A DNA stretch of 64,000 nt from Candidatus Gastranaerophilales bacterium (GCA_947630045.1 CANRGC010000010.1:1-64000); one strand, 5' to 3'; counted from the first letter of the stretch, positions 51,059-60,181 are shown. The notes: generated by a model not told the origin, from the sequence alone. Numbers and translations: made by a program.

Positions 51059-51087
51059 TTGCAAAATATGTTAAAAAACATTAAAAT
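51059..51087 (+). promoter_or_regulatory. Promoter of the zinc-ribbon gene
   Basis: TTGCAA (51059-51064), a 17-bp spacer and TAAAAT (51082-51087). This leaves a leader of ~80 nt before the ATG at 51174. No further structure was recognised in it. Confidence 0.45.
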
Positions 51088-51173
51088 AAGTTAGTAAACC
51101 AATTATTATCGGCAATAGATTTTGTTAGGTAGCGGTTTAAATTTTACACTTTAATCTTAAGGAGAGCCTAAGA

Positions 51174-51443
51174 ATGTACCAAGATGAAACCCTTCACTGT
51201 GAAGATTGCGGTAAAGAATTTGTTTTTACTTCCGGTGAACAGGAATTTTACGCTGAAAAAGGTTTGGTAAACAAACCAAAACGCTGCCCCGAATGCAGAC
51301 AGCAAAGACGCCAAAAAAACAGAAGAAAAATGCATGACGCTGTTTGTTCAGAATGCGGAGCACCGACAAAAGTTCCGTTTAGACCCATTGAAGGGAAGGA
51401 AATCTATTGCAAAGAGTGTTTCCAAAAAAGACAACAAGCTTAA
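51174..51443 (+). CDS. Small double zinc-ribbon protein
   Basis: 89 residues with AAGGAG. Two Cys4 sets are visible: CEDCGKEF with CPECR (residues ~9-42), and CSECGAP with CKECF (~60-85), linked by a basic stretch (RQQRRQKNRRK). This is the 'zf-trcl plus CxxC' arrangement found in many small bacterial proteins, likely binding nucleic acid or ribosomes. It has its own promoter and terminator. Confidence 0.88.
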   Translation: MYQDETLHCEDCGKEFVFTSGEQEFYAEKGLVNKPKRCPECRQQRRQKNRRKMHDAVCSECGAPTKVPFRPIEGKEIYCKECFQKRQQA

Positions 51444-51452
51444 TAAAAACGA

Positions 51453-51477
51453 AGCGGGGCAAAAACCCCGCTTTTTA
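51453..51477 (+). terminator. Intrinsic terminator after the zinc-ribbon gene
   Basis: AGCGGGG and CCCCGCT around CAAAAA, followed by T5. Confidence 0.9.
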
Positions 51478-51486
51478 ACATCTTAA

Positions 51487-51978
51487 TTATCTCGGCTTAT
51501 AAACAATTCCGCCCGATTTTACATAATTTTTTAAAACCTGAGCCCCAAGTTCGGCTGAAATTTCAGAATAAACTTCAATTCCCCGTTTTTTAAATTCTTC
51601 TTTCCAATCAGGTTTAAACCCTTCATCAAAACCGGTAATTCTTTCAACCTCACATGAAGGAGTTGAAAAATAAACTCTTTTAATTCCTGACCACATAATG
51701 GCACCAAGGCACATAATACAAGGTTCGCTTGTTATATAAATTGAAAGGTCAAATTCTGAAAGGTTATATGCGCCAAGCTTTTTTTGCGCCTCTTTAATAA
51801 CGTTCATTTCGGCATGGTTATTGGAACAGTTGTCTTTAACAACCGTGTTTTGGGCTTTTGCGATAATATTATAATTTTTATCATAAATTGCCGCCAAAAA
51901 AGGACCCATACCGTTTTTGAGGTTGGAATTCAGCTCATGTTGAAGATTTTCAATTATTTCAATGTCTTTTTCAATCAT
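51487..51978 (-). CDS. Nucleoside/guanine deaminase-like protein
   Basis: 163 residues. The cytidine-deaminase fold motifs NHAEMNVI and SEPCIMCLGAI give zinc ligands His, Cys, Cys and the catalytic Glu. The segment GAYNLSEFDLSIYITSEPC and the ITGFDEGF stretch resemble B. subtilis guanine deaminase more than TadA. It would convert guanine to xanthine for purine salvage. A different base or nucleoside is possible. It lies downstream of tpiA behind a terminator. Confidence 0.85.
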   Translation of the reverse strand: MIEKDIEIIENLQHELNSNLKNGMGPFLAAIYDKNYNIIAKAQNTVVKDNCSNNHAEMNVIKEAQKKLGAYNLSEFDLSIYITSEPCIMCLGAIMWSGIKRVYFSTPSCEVERITGFDEGFKPDWKEEFKKRGIEVYSEISAELGAQVLKNYVKSGGIVYKPR

Positions 51979-51992
51979 TTTTTCATTATAAC

Positions 51993-52024
51993 AAAAAACC
52001 CGCCGTTTTAAAATTGGCGGGTTT
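51993..52024 (-). terminator. Intrinsic terminator of tpiA
   Basis: AAACCCGCC and GGCGGGTTT around an 11-base loop. On the minus strand it is followed by TTTTTTG. Confidence 0.85.
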
Positions 52025-52043
52025 ATTTTTTAAATTTGATTTT

Positions 52044-52823
52044 TTAAGCCATAGCGCCTTTAACGATTTTTGAGAAGCTGTCAGCCTTTAAGCTTGCTCC
52101 GCCAACAAGTGCGCCGTCTATATCAGACTGAGCCATTTGTTCTTCAATGGTTTCGGGTTTAACGGAACCGCCGTATAAAATTCTGATTGAATTTGCGGCA
52201 GCTTCACCCTTCAAGCTTTTTACGGTTTCTCTAATCATTTTAATAACTCTGTTAGCTTCGATTGAATCACAAGTTTTGCCCGTGCCGATTGCCCAGATAG
52301 GTTCATAAGCTATAACCGATTTTGCAACATCTTCGCTTGAAATGCCGTCAAGCGCTTTTGTAATTTGAGAAGCAATATGTTTGTCGGTTATACCCTGTTC
52401 CCTTTGTTCCAAAGTTTCGCCGCAGCATATAATCGGCAGTAAACCGTTTGCCAAAATAGCTTTTGCTTTTTTATTAATCATTTCGTCAGATTCGCTGAAA
52501 TATTGTCTTCTTTCGGAGTGTCCGATAATTATATAAGACATATCAAAATCTTTTAACATATTAATTGCAATTTCGCCCGTATAAGCGCCTTTTTCTTCAT
52601 AGAAACAATTTTGAGCGGCAAGTTTAATTTTTCCGCAAGCGCATTTTTTTAATTCTTCATCCACAGCGTATAAAGATGTAAAAACAGGAGCAACAACAAC
52701 TTCAGGCAATAAATCTTTTTCAATATCTTTTAATTCAGCTTTTAAGCCTTGAATTAATTCAACACTCTGCGCACAGTTATTGTGCATTTTCCAGTTTCCC
52801 GCAATAATAGGTTTTCTAGACAT
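52044..52823 (-). CDS. tpiA: Triosephosphate isomerase
   Basis: 259 residues, a complete TIM barrel. Active-site features are GNWKMHNN (Lys), IIGHSERRQYF (His) and VIAYEPIWAIGTGK (Glu), plus the phosphate loop ILYGGSVKPE. It interconverts dihydroxyacetone phosphate and glyceraldehyde-3-phosphate in glycolysis. It is divergent from bioA and ends at a clear terminator. Confidence 0.98.
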   Translation of the reverse strand: MSRKPIIAGNWKMHNNCAQSVELIQGLKAELKDIEKDLLPEVVVAPVFTSLYAVDEELKKCACGKIKLAAQNCFYEEKGAYTGEIAINMLKDFDMSYIIIGHSERRQYFSESDEMINKKAKAILANGLLPIICCGETLEQREQGITDKHIASQITKALDGISSEDVAKSVIAYEPIWAIGTGKTCDSIEANRVIKMIRETVKSLKGEAAANSIRILYGGSVKPETIEEQMAQSDIDGALVGGASLKADSFSKIVKGAMA

Positions 52824-52907
52824 AATTTTTATACTCCTTCTTTAAATTAATATCCTTTTATAGTATTTATACTAACATAAACAGAAAAAAAGAAAGAGTA
52901 AAGGTTT

Positions 52908-54146
52908 ATGGCGGAAATTTGGCACCCTTTTTGGCAGCATGGTCTTTGCGAACCCATTTTTGAAATTGACCATACAAAAGACGAATTTTTATATACAAAA
53001 GACGGAAAAGAAATAATTGACGGAATTTCATCGTGGTGGGTAAACACACTCGGTCATAATAACCCTTATATAAAAGCGCATGTTAAAGAAGAAATTGACA
53101 AAATGCAACAAATTATCTTTGCCGGCTTTACCCACAAACCCGCAATTGATGTCGCTCAAAAATTAAGCGGGTTTTTGCCCGAAAAACTTAATTATGTTTT
53201 TTATTCGGACTCAGGCTCAATTTGTGTTGAAGTTGCGCTCAAAATGGCGGTTGGATATTATTTTAATAAATTCAAAAAAAATAAATCAAAAATTGTTGCC
53301 TTTGAACATTCATATCACGGAGATACATTCGGGGGAATGGCTTCAGGCGGCGAGTCTGTTTTTAACTATCCTTACAGAAAAATGCTTTTTGAAGTTTTAA
53401 GAATACCTTACCCTTCAGCCGGAAATGAAGAAAAAACAATTGAAGAATACAGAAAACTTTTAAAAAACCGCTCCGGCGAAATTGGCGCAATTGTTTTAGA
53501 ACCGCTTGTTTTGGGTTCGGGCGGAATGCTTTTTTATAAACCGTTTGTTTTAGATGAACTTTACAAGCTTTCAAAAGAATATGATGTAATGTTTGTTCTT
53601 GACGAAGTAATGACAGGCTTTGGAAGGTGCGGGACGATGTTTGCTTTTGAACAGTCAAACATAGTTCCTGATATTATCTGTCTTTCAAAAGGCTTAACGG
53701 GCGGAACTTTGCCCCTTGCCGCCACTTTATGCACAAAAGAAATTTTTGAAGCATATTATTCAAAAGATAAATCAAAAATGTTTTTTCATTCTTCAAGCTA
53801 TTCCGCTAATCCTGTTTGTCTTAGCGCCGCAAGCGCCAACCTTGATTTATGGGCTGATAAAAAACCGCTTGAAGACGTTAAAAGAATTAACAACTATTAT
53901 AAAAAACAACAGTCAAGCTTTAAAAACGCAAGAATTTTGGGAGACATTTTTACTTTTGAAGTTGAGGGCAAAAATAACGACTACACGGCGCCAATCGGGG
54001 TCAAGATGTATGACTTTTTCCTAAGAAACGGCGTTTTATTAAGACCTTTGGGAAATACGGTTTATGTTATGCCGCCATATTGCATAAAAGAAAAGAGTTT
54101 AGATAAAATTTTTGATTTATTAAAACAAGTTTACAATTTGAAATAA
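52908..54146 (+). CDS. bioA: Adenosylmethionine-8-amino-7-oxononanoate aminotransferase
   Basis: 412 residues, class III PLP aminotransferase. BioA-type marks are IWHPFWQHG at the start, ISSWWVNTLGHNNP, FEHSYHGDTFG and FVLDEVMTGFGRCG. The PLP lysine is in LSKGLTGG. It makes 7,8-diaminopelargonate in biotin synthesis. No other bio genes are in the window, so the pathway is dispersed or partly by uptake. Confidence 0.93.
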   Translation: MAEIWHPFWQHGLCEPIFEIDHTKDEFLYTKDGKEIIDGISSWWVNTLGHNNPYIKAHVKEEIDKMQQIIFAGFTHKPAIDVAQKLSGFLPEKLNYVFYSDSGSICVEVALKMAVGYYFNKFKKNKSKIVAFEHSYHGDTFGGMASGGESVFNYPYRKMLFEVLRIPYPSAGNEEKTIEEYRKLLKNRSGEIGAIVLEPLVLGSGGMLFYKPFVLDELYKLSKEYDVMFVLDEVMTGFGRCGTMFAFEQSNIVPDIICLSKGLTGGTLPLAATLCTKEIFEAYYSKDKSKMFFHSSSYSANPVCLSAASANLDLWADKKPLEDVKRINNYYKKQQSSFKNARILGDIFTFEVEGKNNDYTAPIGVKMYDFFLRNGVLLRPLGNTVYVMPPYCIKEKSLDKIFDLLKQVYNLK

Positions 54147-54256
54147 AATCAAAATTACATATCCAAACTTCCATTCGGGCAATTTACAATTGCAAGCAAG
54201 ATTTTTATTATGATGTTGTGCATATTCACATCTCTCACTCGTAAACTGTACTTTTT

Positions 54257-54281
54257 CCGAGATTTTTCTCGGTTTTTTTTG
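54257..54281 (+). terminator. Intrinsic terminator downstream of bioA
   Basis: CCGAGA-TTTT-TCTCGG followed by T8. It lies ~110 bp after the bioA stop. The 260-bp gap (54147-54406) otherwise shows no gene. Confidence 0.75.
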
Positions 54282-54406
54282 TTTAAAATCAGGCAAATAT
54301 AGATTATATAAAAAATCATTTATTTTTTAAAAGAGTTGAAATTATAATCAAAAACCTTTAAAATAAAAGAAGTTAGAAAAATACAAGTTTTTGAGGAGTT
54401 TTACTT

Positions 54407-55269
54407 ATGTTTAAAAAATCGTCATTCCCTTGGGGGGGGGGGGTAAATTAAACCCGAAAAACGTTATTCCCCAATCAAATTTAACAACTAATGCCCTTAA
54501 CTGCCAAGGGAATTCATCCTTCGGCTTTCGCATTACGGGGCTAAAGCCCGTCAGAATTTCCGCTTTCACTTTAGCGGAAATACTTATAACGCTTGCAATT
54601 ATCGGTATTGTTGCCGCACTTACAATTCCGTCTGTTATAAGCAACGCCCAGCAACAAGAATATAAGACGGGTTTAAAAAAGGCGGTGAGTGTTTTAAATC
54701 AAGCGATTGCAACCAATTTGGCGCTTGACGGAGACACACCGTATACAACAAAAGATGACTTATTAGATTTTCTTTCAAGACATATGTCCGTTATAAAAAA
54801 AGTTGACGCTACAACGCTTAAAAAAACCGAAGATGGAGAAGCAAACTCAAACACCAATAATGCATTTTACACAACAGACGGTATGCGTTTTGAAGCAAAG
54901 ACTTGGGGTAGCAAGAATTCATTATATAGAGGCTTCACTTTTTATGACCCGCCCGAATCTGAAAAAGACGCAAAATTTCACGATTCTGCAACCTGCGGAG
55001 CTGAGGGCAGTGCATGGAAATGCGGTTCATACGGGCTTGCGACAAATCCGAACAATACAAAGTGTGCTCCATGTATAGTTTTGGTTGACGTTAACGGAGA
55101 TAAAAAACCTTCAAAATTAGCTGAAAACGCCACCGATGTCGAAAATTCTTACGTCTGGGCAAAGCCTGATGACGGCTATTTGACAGACATCTTTAATCTT
55201 ATGATAACGGAATCAAGAGTTATACCGTATGGAACAGTCGCTCAAAAAGCAATGTATGAGGAAAGGTAA
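54407..55269 (+). CDS. Type IV prepilin-like protein, reading frame interrupted at a G12 tract
   Basis: TTGAGGAGTTTTACTT precedes an ATG at 54407 that starts MFKKSSFPW. With the 12 G seen here (54432-54443) this frame stops at once (TAA at 54449-54451). One more G, or two fewer, would join it to the long frame to 55269. That frame encodes a prepilin: AFTLAEILITLAIIGIVAAL (cleavage expected before Phe, with Ala at -1), a globular domain with four Cys, and VDVNGDKKP near the end. The start could otherwise be the TTG at 54430, which has no ribosome site of its own. ~50 residues precede the cleavage site, against 6-10 usually. It is either phase-variable or damaged. Confidence 0.82.
54432..54443 (+). 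repeat. Homopolymeric G12 tract in the prepilin leader
   Basis: Twelve consecutive G, the longest G run I noticed, 25 bases after the likely start codon. It lies within the left arm of an inverted repeat (ATTCCCTTGG at 54424-54433, CCAAGGGAAT at 54504-54513). Such tracts are mutable by slipped-strand mispairing, and also prone to sequencing length errors. Confidence 0.9.
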
Positions 55270-55364
55270 TCTGATTTTAATTTTATAATTCAAAGGGAAT
55301 TTCAGCCCGGCCCCTTTTGTTTAACCAAATAAGGGCAGTTGATCTTCTTTTTCACACATTTAAA

Positions 55365-55398
55365 GCCTCAAAGGTAACTTTGAGGCCTGTTTTTTTTA
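55365..55398 (+). terminator. Intrinsic terminator between the prepilin gene and dnaB
   Basis: GCCTCAAAG-GTAA-CTTTGAGGC, a 9-bp stem with a tetraloop, followed by CTG and T8. Confidence 0.88.
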
Positions 55399-55404
55399 AA
55401 TATA

Positions 55405-56766
55405 TTATTCCATATTTTGTTTAATCGGGTTTTTAAATTTGGTTGTTGTACCCTGAAATAAAAGCTCAAGTTCGCCCGTCGGGCCGTTTCTTTGCTTTGC
55501 TATAATAATTTTTGCCTTATTTTTTACATTCGGATTATCTTTTTCGTAATATTCTTCTCTGTAGATAAACATTACAATATCGGCGTCTTGTTCTATTGCG
55601 CCCGATTCTCTAAGGTCAGAGAGCATTGGGCGTTTATCCGTTCTTTCTTCAACTTTACGTGACAATTGAGAAAGGGCGATAATCGGAACATTTAATTCTC
55701 TTGCAAGAGATTTTAAGCCTCTTGAAATTGCGGAAATCTGTTGTATTCTGTCTGACGAACTTCTGTCATCAATTAATTGAAGGTAATCAATTATAACCAT
55801 TCCAAGGTCAGGTCTTTGCATTTTTAATCTTCTGCACTTTGCTCTGATATCAGAAACGCTGACACCCGCCGTATCATCAATATATAAGGGGCTTACGTGC
55901 AATTTGTCCATACATTCGGCGATTTTTTGCCAGTCATTGGGCGCAATTTCACCCGTTCTAACCTTTTGAGCGTCAATTTCAGCTTCGGAGCATAAAATTC
56001 TTTGAACAAGCTGAACCTTAGACATTTCAAGAGAAAAAATTGCAACGGGAATTTTGTGTCTTATCGCAATATTTTGCCCGATATTTAAGGCAAAAGCGGT
56101 TTTTCCCATGGAAGGACGTGCGGCAAGGATAATAAGGTCTGACTTTTGAAAACCCGCCGTCAATATGTCTAAATCATAGAAGTCGGAAGGAACGCCCGTG
56201 TATGTTCCTTTGTTATTAAACCTGTATTCAAGTTGTTCAACCGTTTCCGGCAAAATTGAAGACAAGGTTTCAAGCTGACCCGTTGCCTTGCTTTGAGAAA
56301 TTTCAAAAATCATTTTTTCCGCATACTCAAGCGAAGTTGCAGACTCGGGGTTTTTGAAAGATTCTTCAATTATAAGGCTGCCTGCGTTTATAAGCTCTCT
56401 TTTAAGAGAATTTTCCTTTATTATATTTGCGTAATATTCAATATTTGAAGTTAAAATTGTGTCAATGACAAGGTCATTTAAATATTCCCTTCCGCCGACG
56501 GAATCAAGCTGATTTTTTGAATTAAAATATTCCGCAATCGAAAGACTGTCTATGGGTTTATTTTGGTTAAACATAAACAGCATTGCTTCATAAATTAATT
56601 TGTTTCTCGGGCTGTAGAATGAAGAAGGTTTTAAAATTTCAACAACTCTGTTCATTGCTTCAGACGGGTTAATTAAAATTGCACCGAGAACCGCTTCTTC
56701 AGCTTCAATGCTGTGAGGCGGCAGCTTTGCGCTATATTTCTCCATTCCCTTAGTTTGACTTGCCAT
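55405..56766 (-). CDS. dnaB: Replicative DNA helicase DnaB
   Basis: 453 residues. The N-terminal DnaB domain starts at LPPHSIEAEEAVLGAIL. The C-terminal RecA-like motor has the Walker A loop AARPSMGKTAFALNIG and Walker B MVIIDYLQLI, with the later FRE(Y)-type DIVMFIYREEYY. It is a hexameric helicase at the replication fork. No intein is present. Confidence 0.97.
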   Translation of the reverse strand: MASQTKGMEKYSAKLPPHSIEAEEAVLGAILINPSEAMNRVVEILKPSSFYSPRNKLIYEAMLFMFNQNKPIDSLSIAEYFNSKNQLDSVGGREYLNDLVIDTILTSNIEYYANIIKENSLKRELINAGSLIIEESFKNPESATSLEYAEKMIFEISQSKATGQLETLSSILPETVEQLEYRFNNKGTYTGVPSDFYDLDILTAGFQKSDLIILAARPSMGKTAFALNIGQNIAIRHKIPVAIFSLEMSKVQLVQRILCSEAEIDAQKVRTGEIAPNDWQKIAECMDKLHVSPLYIDDTAGVSVSDIRAKCRRLKMQRPDLGMVIIDYLQLIDDRSSSDRIQQISAISRGLKSLARELNVPIIALSQLSRKVEERTDKRPMLSDLRESGAIEQDADIVMFIYREEYYEKDNPNVKNKAKIIIAKQRNGPTGELELLFQGTTTKFKNPIKQNME

Positions 56767-57068
56767 ATAACTCCTTACACAAAAAAGTATAATTAAAGCC
56801 GAATAAAAATAAAAGAATATGTAACAATTTAATACGAAAGTTGGAGAAAAATCTAACTAAAGTCTGATTTAAAAATTCTTAACAAAAGTATATTATAAAG
56901 CTTGTAAATCACAAATCCCCAATAAAATGCAATTTATATCTAACTGGTGATGGCAATACAGTGGAGCTTGAGAAATCAGCTCCTTTTTTTATTTTAAAAG
57001 CAATTTTTGTTTTCAAACCCTAAATTTTATTGTATAATCAGATTTGTATCAGTTTTTGGAGTTTATTT
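56767..57068. other. 302-bp intergenic region between dnaB and manC
   Basis: AT-rich, no convincing protein-coding frame. It holds the divergent promoters' space and, on the plus strand, a possible -10 (TATTAT, ~56890) with a weak -35 (TTTAAA). It then has an unrecognised ~90-base segment ending in a terminator-like hairpin (GGAGCT/AGCTCC, 56963-56983, then T7). The hairpin precedes manC by ~80 bp and no gene lies before it. Confidence 0.6.
56900..56992 (+). ncRNA. Candidate small RNA or leader ending in a terminator
   Basis: The segment contains TAACTGGTGATGGCAATACA and ends in GGAGCT-TGAGAAATC-AGCTCC followed by T7. A terminator with no upstream gene on that strand implies a short transcript or an attenuated manC leader. 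It does not match a riboswitch I recognise. The 5' end is a guess. Confidence 0.35.
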
Positions 57069-58478
57069 ATGCACGGCATTATCTTAGCAGGCGGTTCCGG
57101 TTCAAGGCTTTGGCCTTTATCAAGAGAGCTTTATCCAAAACAGCTTTTAAAAATTAACACGGAAAAAAGCTTGCTTGAAGGAACTTATTTAAGGCTTTTG
57201 AGCTTTATTGACGAAGATAAAATTATAAATATAACCAACCAAAAACACTTGTCGGATGTTAAATCTCAACTTGATGAAATTTCAAAAAAGGTCATTTTGT
57301 TGTCGGAGCCGACATCTAAAAACACTGCGCCTGCGGTTTCGGTTTGTGTGAAATATATTTTGGACAAAAAAGGAGACGACCTTGTTCTTGTTGTTCCGTC
57401 AGACCATTTAATCAAAAATGACAAGCTTTTCAGAGATACTGTCAAAATAGGCGAAAAATTTGCAAAGGAAGGAAATATCGTAACCTTCGGAATTACCCCC
57501 ACAAGCCCGCAAACAGGTTTTGGATATATTAAAACGGGAAAAGATTATAAAAATCAGAAAAAAGAAAAAATTGCATTTCAAGCGGCGGAATTTAAAGAAA
57601 AGCCCGATGAAAAAACGGCAAAAAAATATTTTAAATCGGGGAAATATTTCTGGAATTCCGGCATTTTTCTTTTTAAGGCGAGTGTTTTTATGGAAGCCTT
57701 AAAAACTTATGCGCCTGATATATATAACATTTCATGCGAATTTAATTTCAAAAAAGACAGCACGATTGACTTTATGAAGTTTGACAAAATGCCTTCCATT
57801 TCAATTGATTATGCCGTTATGGAACATGCCAAAAATGTTATCGTTGTGCCTTTGCAATCTGATTGGAACGATCTTGGCTGTTGGGAATCTATTTACGATA
57901 TCAATAAAAAAGATAAAAGCGGAAACGTAAATATCGGAAATGTTATTGCAAATGATTGCAAAAACTCGATGTTATATTCTTCTGAGCGCCTTATTGCGGG
58001 AATCGGGCTCAATGACATTTTGCTTGTTGAAACGGCGGATGCAATTCTTGTTTGCAATAAAAACAAAACTCAAGATGTTAAAATAGTTTATGACCAACTA
58101 AAAAAGATGAATAACGAAGCGCACAGGGTTCACACGACGGTTTATCGCCCGTGGGGTTATTACACTGTTTTAAATCAGGGTGACGGATATTTAACGAAAA
58201 TGATTTGCGTTTCGCCGAGAGGACAGTTGAGCTTGCAATCGCACAACTTCCGCTCCGAACACTGGGTTGTCTTGAACGGCACTGCAAGAGTAACGCTGGA
58301 TGATAAAACATTCATCTTAAAACCGGGGTCAAGCATTGATATTCCCGTTAAAATTAAGCATTCACTTGCTAACCCTTATCAAAACGAATTAAAAATCATT
58401 GAAGTTCAAAAGGGCGACAAGCTTTTTGAAGAAGACATTATAAGATATAAAGATATTTATGGCAGAGTTAAGGCTTAA
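57069..58478 (+). CDS. manC: Mannose-1-phosphate guanylyltransferase / mannose-6-phosphate isomerase (type II)
   Basis: 469 residues. The nucleotidyltransferase part (~1-340) has GIILAGGSGSRLWPLSRELY and LVVPSDHLIKN. The C-terminal cupin (~355-469) has YRPWGYYTVLNQGDGY and LSLQSHNFRSEHWVVLNG, as in bifunctional type II enzymes. It makes GDP-mannose for polysaccharides. The start at 57069 has a TTGGAG site. An upstream in-frame Met at 57030 lacks one. It overlaps the convergent HD gene by 11 bases. Confidence 0.95.
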   Translation: MHGIILAGGSGSRLWPLSRELYPKQLLKINTEKSLLEGTYLRLLSFIDEDKIINITNQKHLSDVKSQLDEISKKVILLSEPTSKNTAPAVSVCVKYILDKKGDDLVLVVPSDHLIKNDKLFRDTVKIGEKFAKEGNIVTFGITPTSPQTGFGYIKTGKDYKNQKKEKIAFQAAEFKEKPDEKTAKKYFKSGKYFWNSGIFLFKASVFMEALKTYAPDIYNISCEFNFKKDSTIDFMKFDKMPSISIDYAVMEHAKNVIVVPLQSDWNDLGCWESIYDINKKDKSGNVNIGNVIANDCKNSMLYSSERLIAGIGLNDILLVETADAILVCNKNKTQDVKIVYDQLKKMNNEAHRVHTTVYRPWGYYTVLNQGDGYLTKMICVSPRGQLSLQSHNFRSEHWVVLNGTARVTLDDKTFILKPGSSIDIPVKIKHSLANPYQNELKIIEVQKGDKLFEEDIIRYKDIYGRVKA

Positions 58479-59358
58479 GTCTTAAAATTTCTTTTACAAC
58501 GGCGTCAGAACAGGCGTCATAGACACTTTTCAGAGAATTATAAAAGCTTTCATCCGAAAGAACCGATTTCAAATCGGCTTTGCAGAGCATTTTTGTCATT
58601 TTAAACGTTTCTAAATTTTTTACACCTCTTGCAACAGTTTTAATTTTTTCTTCTGCATTATGCCCCATGCCCTCATTATTTCCGATTTCATCCGAATATT
58701 TTGCTTTGTTTATAATTTCAAGATAGTGGTGATTTTTAATTATGTCATAAATTTTTGTCTGTTCATCTTCTGAAAAATTTAATTTTTTTGCCGCAATAAG
58801 TGCGCTGTTTGCGGAATTTAGGGGATGAGAATTGTCTTTTTTTCCTTCTTTTTTTTCAATATCATGAAAAAGGGCGCAGAAAGTTGAAATTTTCTTGTCG
58901 TTTTTACTTAAGGATTGAAAGTCAGGGTCATTAACCAAATTTTGAGTAACTTTTAAAATATGCTTATCGAGCGTGAAACAATGAATTCCGTTCTGTTTTC
59001 TTCCGATTGTTTTTTCGAAACAGTTGAGAGGGCTGAAAAAGTTATTCAAATCTTTTTCAAAGCGCCTGTTGCCGCTTACTTTGATTTTGCCGTCATTTAA
59101 AGAAATTTGTGTGTTATTAAAATCAACATTTTTTATGCTTTTTTGAATATTATATAGACCTTTTATTGATTTTTTTATTTGCCCGCCGGAAAGTTCTTTT
59201 GAATTTATGCGCTTTTTACTTGTAAATTCAACAAAATCAAACGGATATATATGGGCGATTTTTTCATTTTTTATACTATAGCAAAACTTTTGCCCTTCGG
59301 GCTTATATTCTGAAGGCAAATAATAAAAATTTTTAAAATTTTCCGTTCTTGAAATCAT
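58468..59358 (-). CDS. HD-domain protein of unknown function
   Basis: 296 residues. The N-terminal ~110 residues are unfamiliar. The C-terminal half has HD features: HCFTLDKHILKVTQNLV (first His), ALFHDIEKKEGK (His-Asp) and IIKNHHYLEII, with a late Asp in CKADLKSVLSD. It is probably a metal-dependent phosphohydrolase. The N-terminus does not carry the SFGE/NFKG tag. The ribosome site is weak. Confidence 0.75.
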   Translation of the reverse strand: MISRTENFKNFYYLPSEYKPEGQKFCYSIKNEKIAHIYPFDFVEFTSKKRINSKELSGGQIKKSIKGLYNIQKSIKNVDFNNTQISLNDGKIKVSGNRRFEKDLNNFFSPLNCFEKTIGRKQNGIHCFTLDKHILKVTQNLVNDPDFQSLSKNDKKISTFCALFHDIEKKEGKKDNSHPLNSANSALIAAKKLNFSEDEQTKIYDIIKNHHYLEIINKAKYSDEIGNNEGMGHNAEEKIKTVARGVKNLETFKMTKMLCKADLKSVLSDESFYNSLKSVYDACSDAVVKEILRLKP

Positions 59359-59400
59359 TTTTATAATGTTTTAAAACTTCTGAAATTTTATTTTTGATAA

Positions 59401-60090
59401 TTAAAAAAGTGATTTTAAAAAGCTTACAATAAGAAAAATTACCGGCGCAACAACCAAAGAAGGCAGTAAATTCATCGTTTTTATGTCTTTAATTTTCAAA
59501 ACGGAAAGACTTGTGCTTAAAATTAAAATTCCGCCTATAATTGAAAGTTCGACAAAAAGACTGTCAGATATAAAGTTTTTTGCATAAAGGCTTAAAAAAT
59601 ATATTGAGCCTTGCCACAAAAACAAAACAAGAGCGCTCCATATAATTCCTATTCCAAACGCACATGACAGAATAATCGAGGTTATAAAATCGAGAGTTGC
59701 GTTGGTAAAAAGAAAAATATTGTTGTGAAAAAGCGCTGACTGTACAGGACCCAAAATGGAAAGAGTTCCTATACAAAAAAGTAAAATTGCAGTTTGGAGC
59801 CCTTTTAAACAGGCTTCATCACCAATTTTAGAAGTCAATTTTTTAAACTTGCCCTCAATGTCGAAAATTGTTCCGAAAACTGTGCCTATGGCGATTGCAA
59901 TAATAAAAAGAACGGGAATTTCACTTTTTGAAACGGAAGATGAAAAAATATTTATGCCGATAGCCATGGAACAAAGCCCGACAGAGATAAGAAGGGCTTC
60001 TTTTGTTTTATCGTTAAGAAATTTTTTAAACAAACTTCCGATTAAAGAGCCCGTGACAATAGCTGCGGTATTAACAATAGTGCCAATCAT
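59401..60090 (-). CDS. DUF554 membrane protein
   Basis: 229 residues with about seven membrane helices. The opening MIGTIVNTAAIVTGSLIGSL and the later LFCIGTLSILGPVQSAL match DUF554 (YdfK/YqgA-like), a possible transporter family of unknown substrate. It is a single gene, divergent from the gene at 60182. Confidence 0.9.
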   Translation of the reverse strand: MIGTIVNTAAIVTGSLIGSLFKKFLNDKTKEALLISVGLCSMAIGINIFSSSVSKSEIPVLFIIAIAIGTVFGTIFDIEGKFKKLTSKIGDEACLKGLQTAILLFCIGTLSILGPVQSALFHNNIFLFTNATLDFITSIILSCAFGIGIIWSALVLFLWQGSIYFLSLYAKNFISDSLFVELSIIGGILILSTSLSVLKIKDIKTMNLLPSLVVAPVIFLIVSFLKSLF

Positions 60091-60181
60091 ACCGTAATAT
60101 TACATTTTTTTAAATCAACTTGCAAGAATGTAAAAAAAATAATACTATAAAATAAGTTTGTTAGTAAACGGGAGATTTAAA

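Noticed and set aside
52908-54146. A biotin operon
   Set aside because: Only bioA is present. The flanking genes are tpiA and a pilin gene.
54430-54432. TTG as the start of the prepilin
   Set aside because: It has no ribosome site of its own and would start inside the G tract. The ATG at 54407 with TTGAGGAG is the better start.
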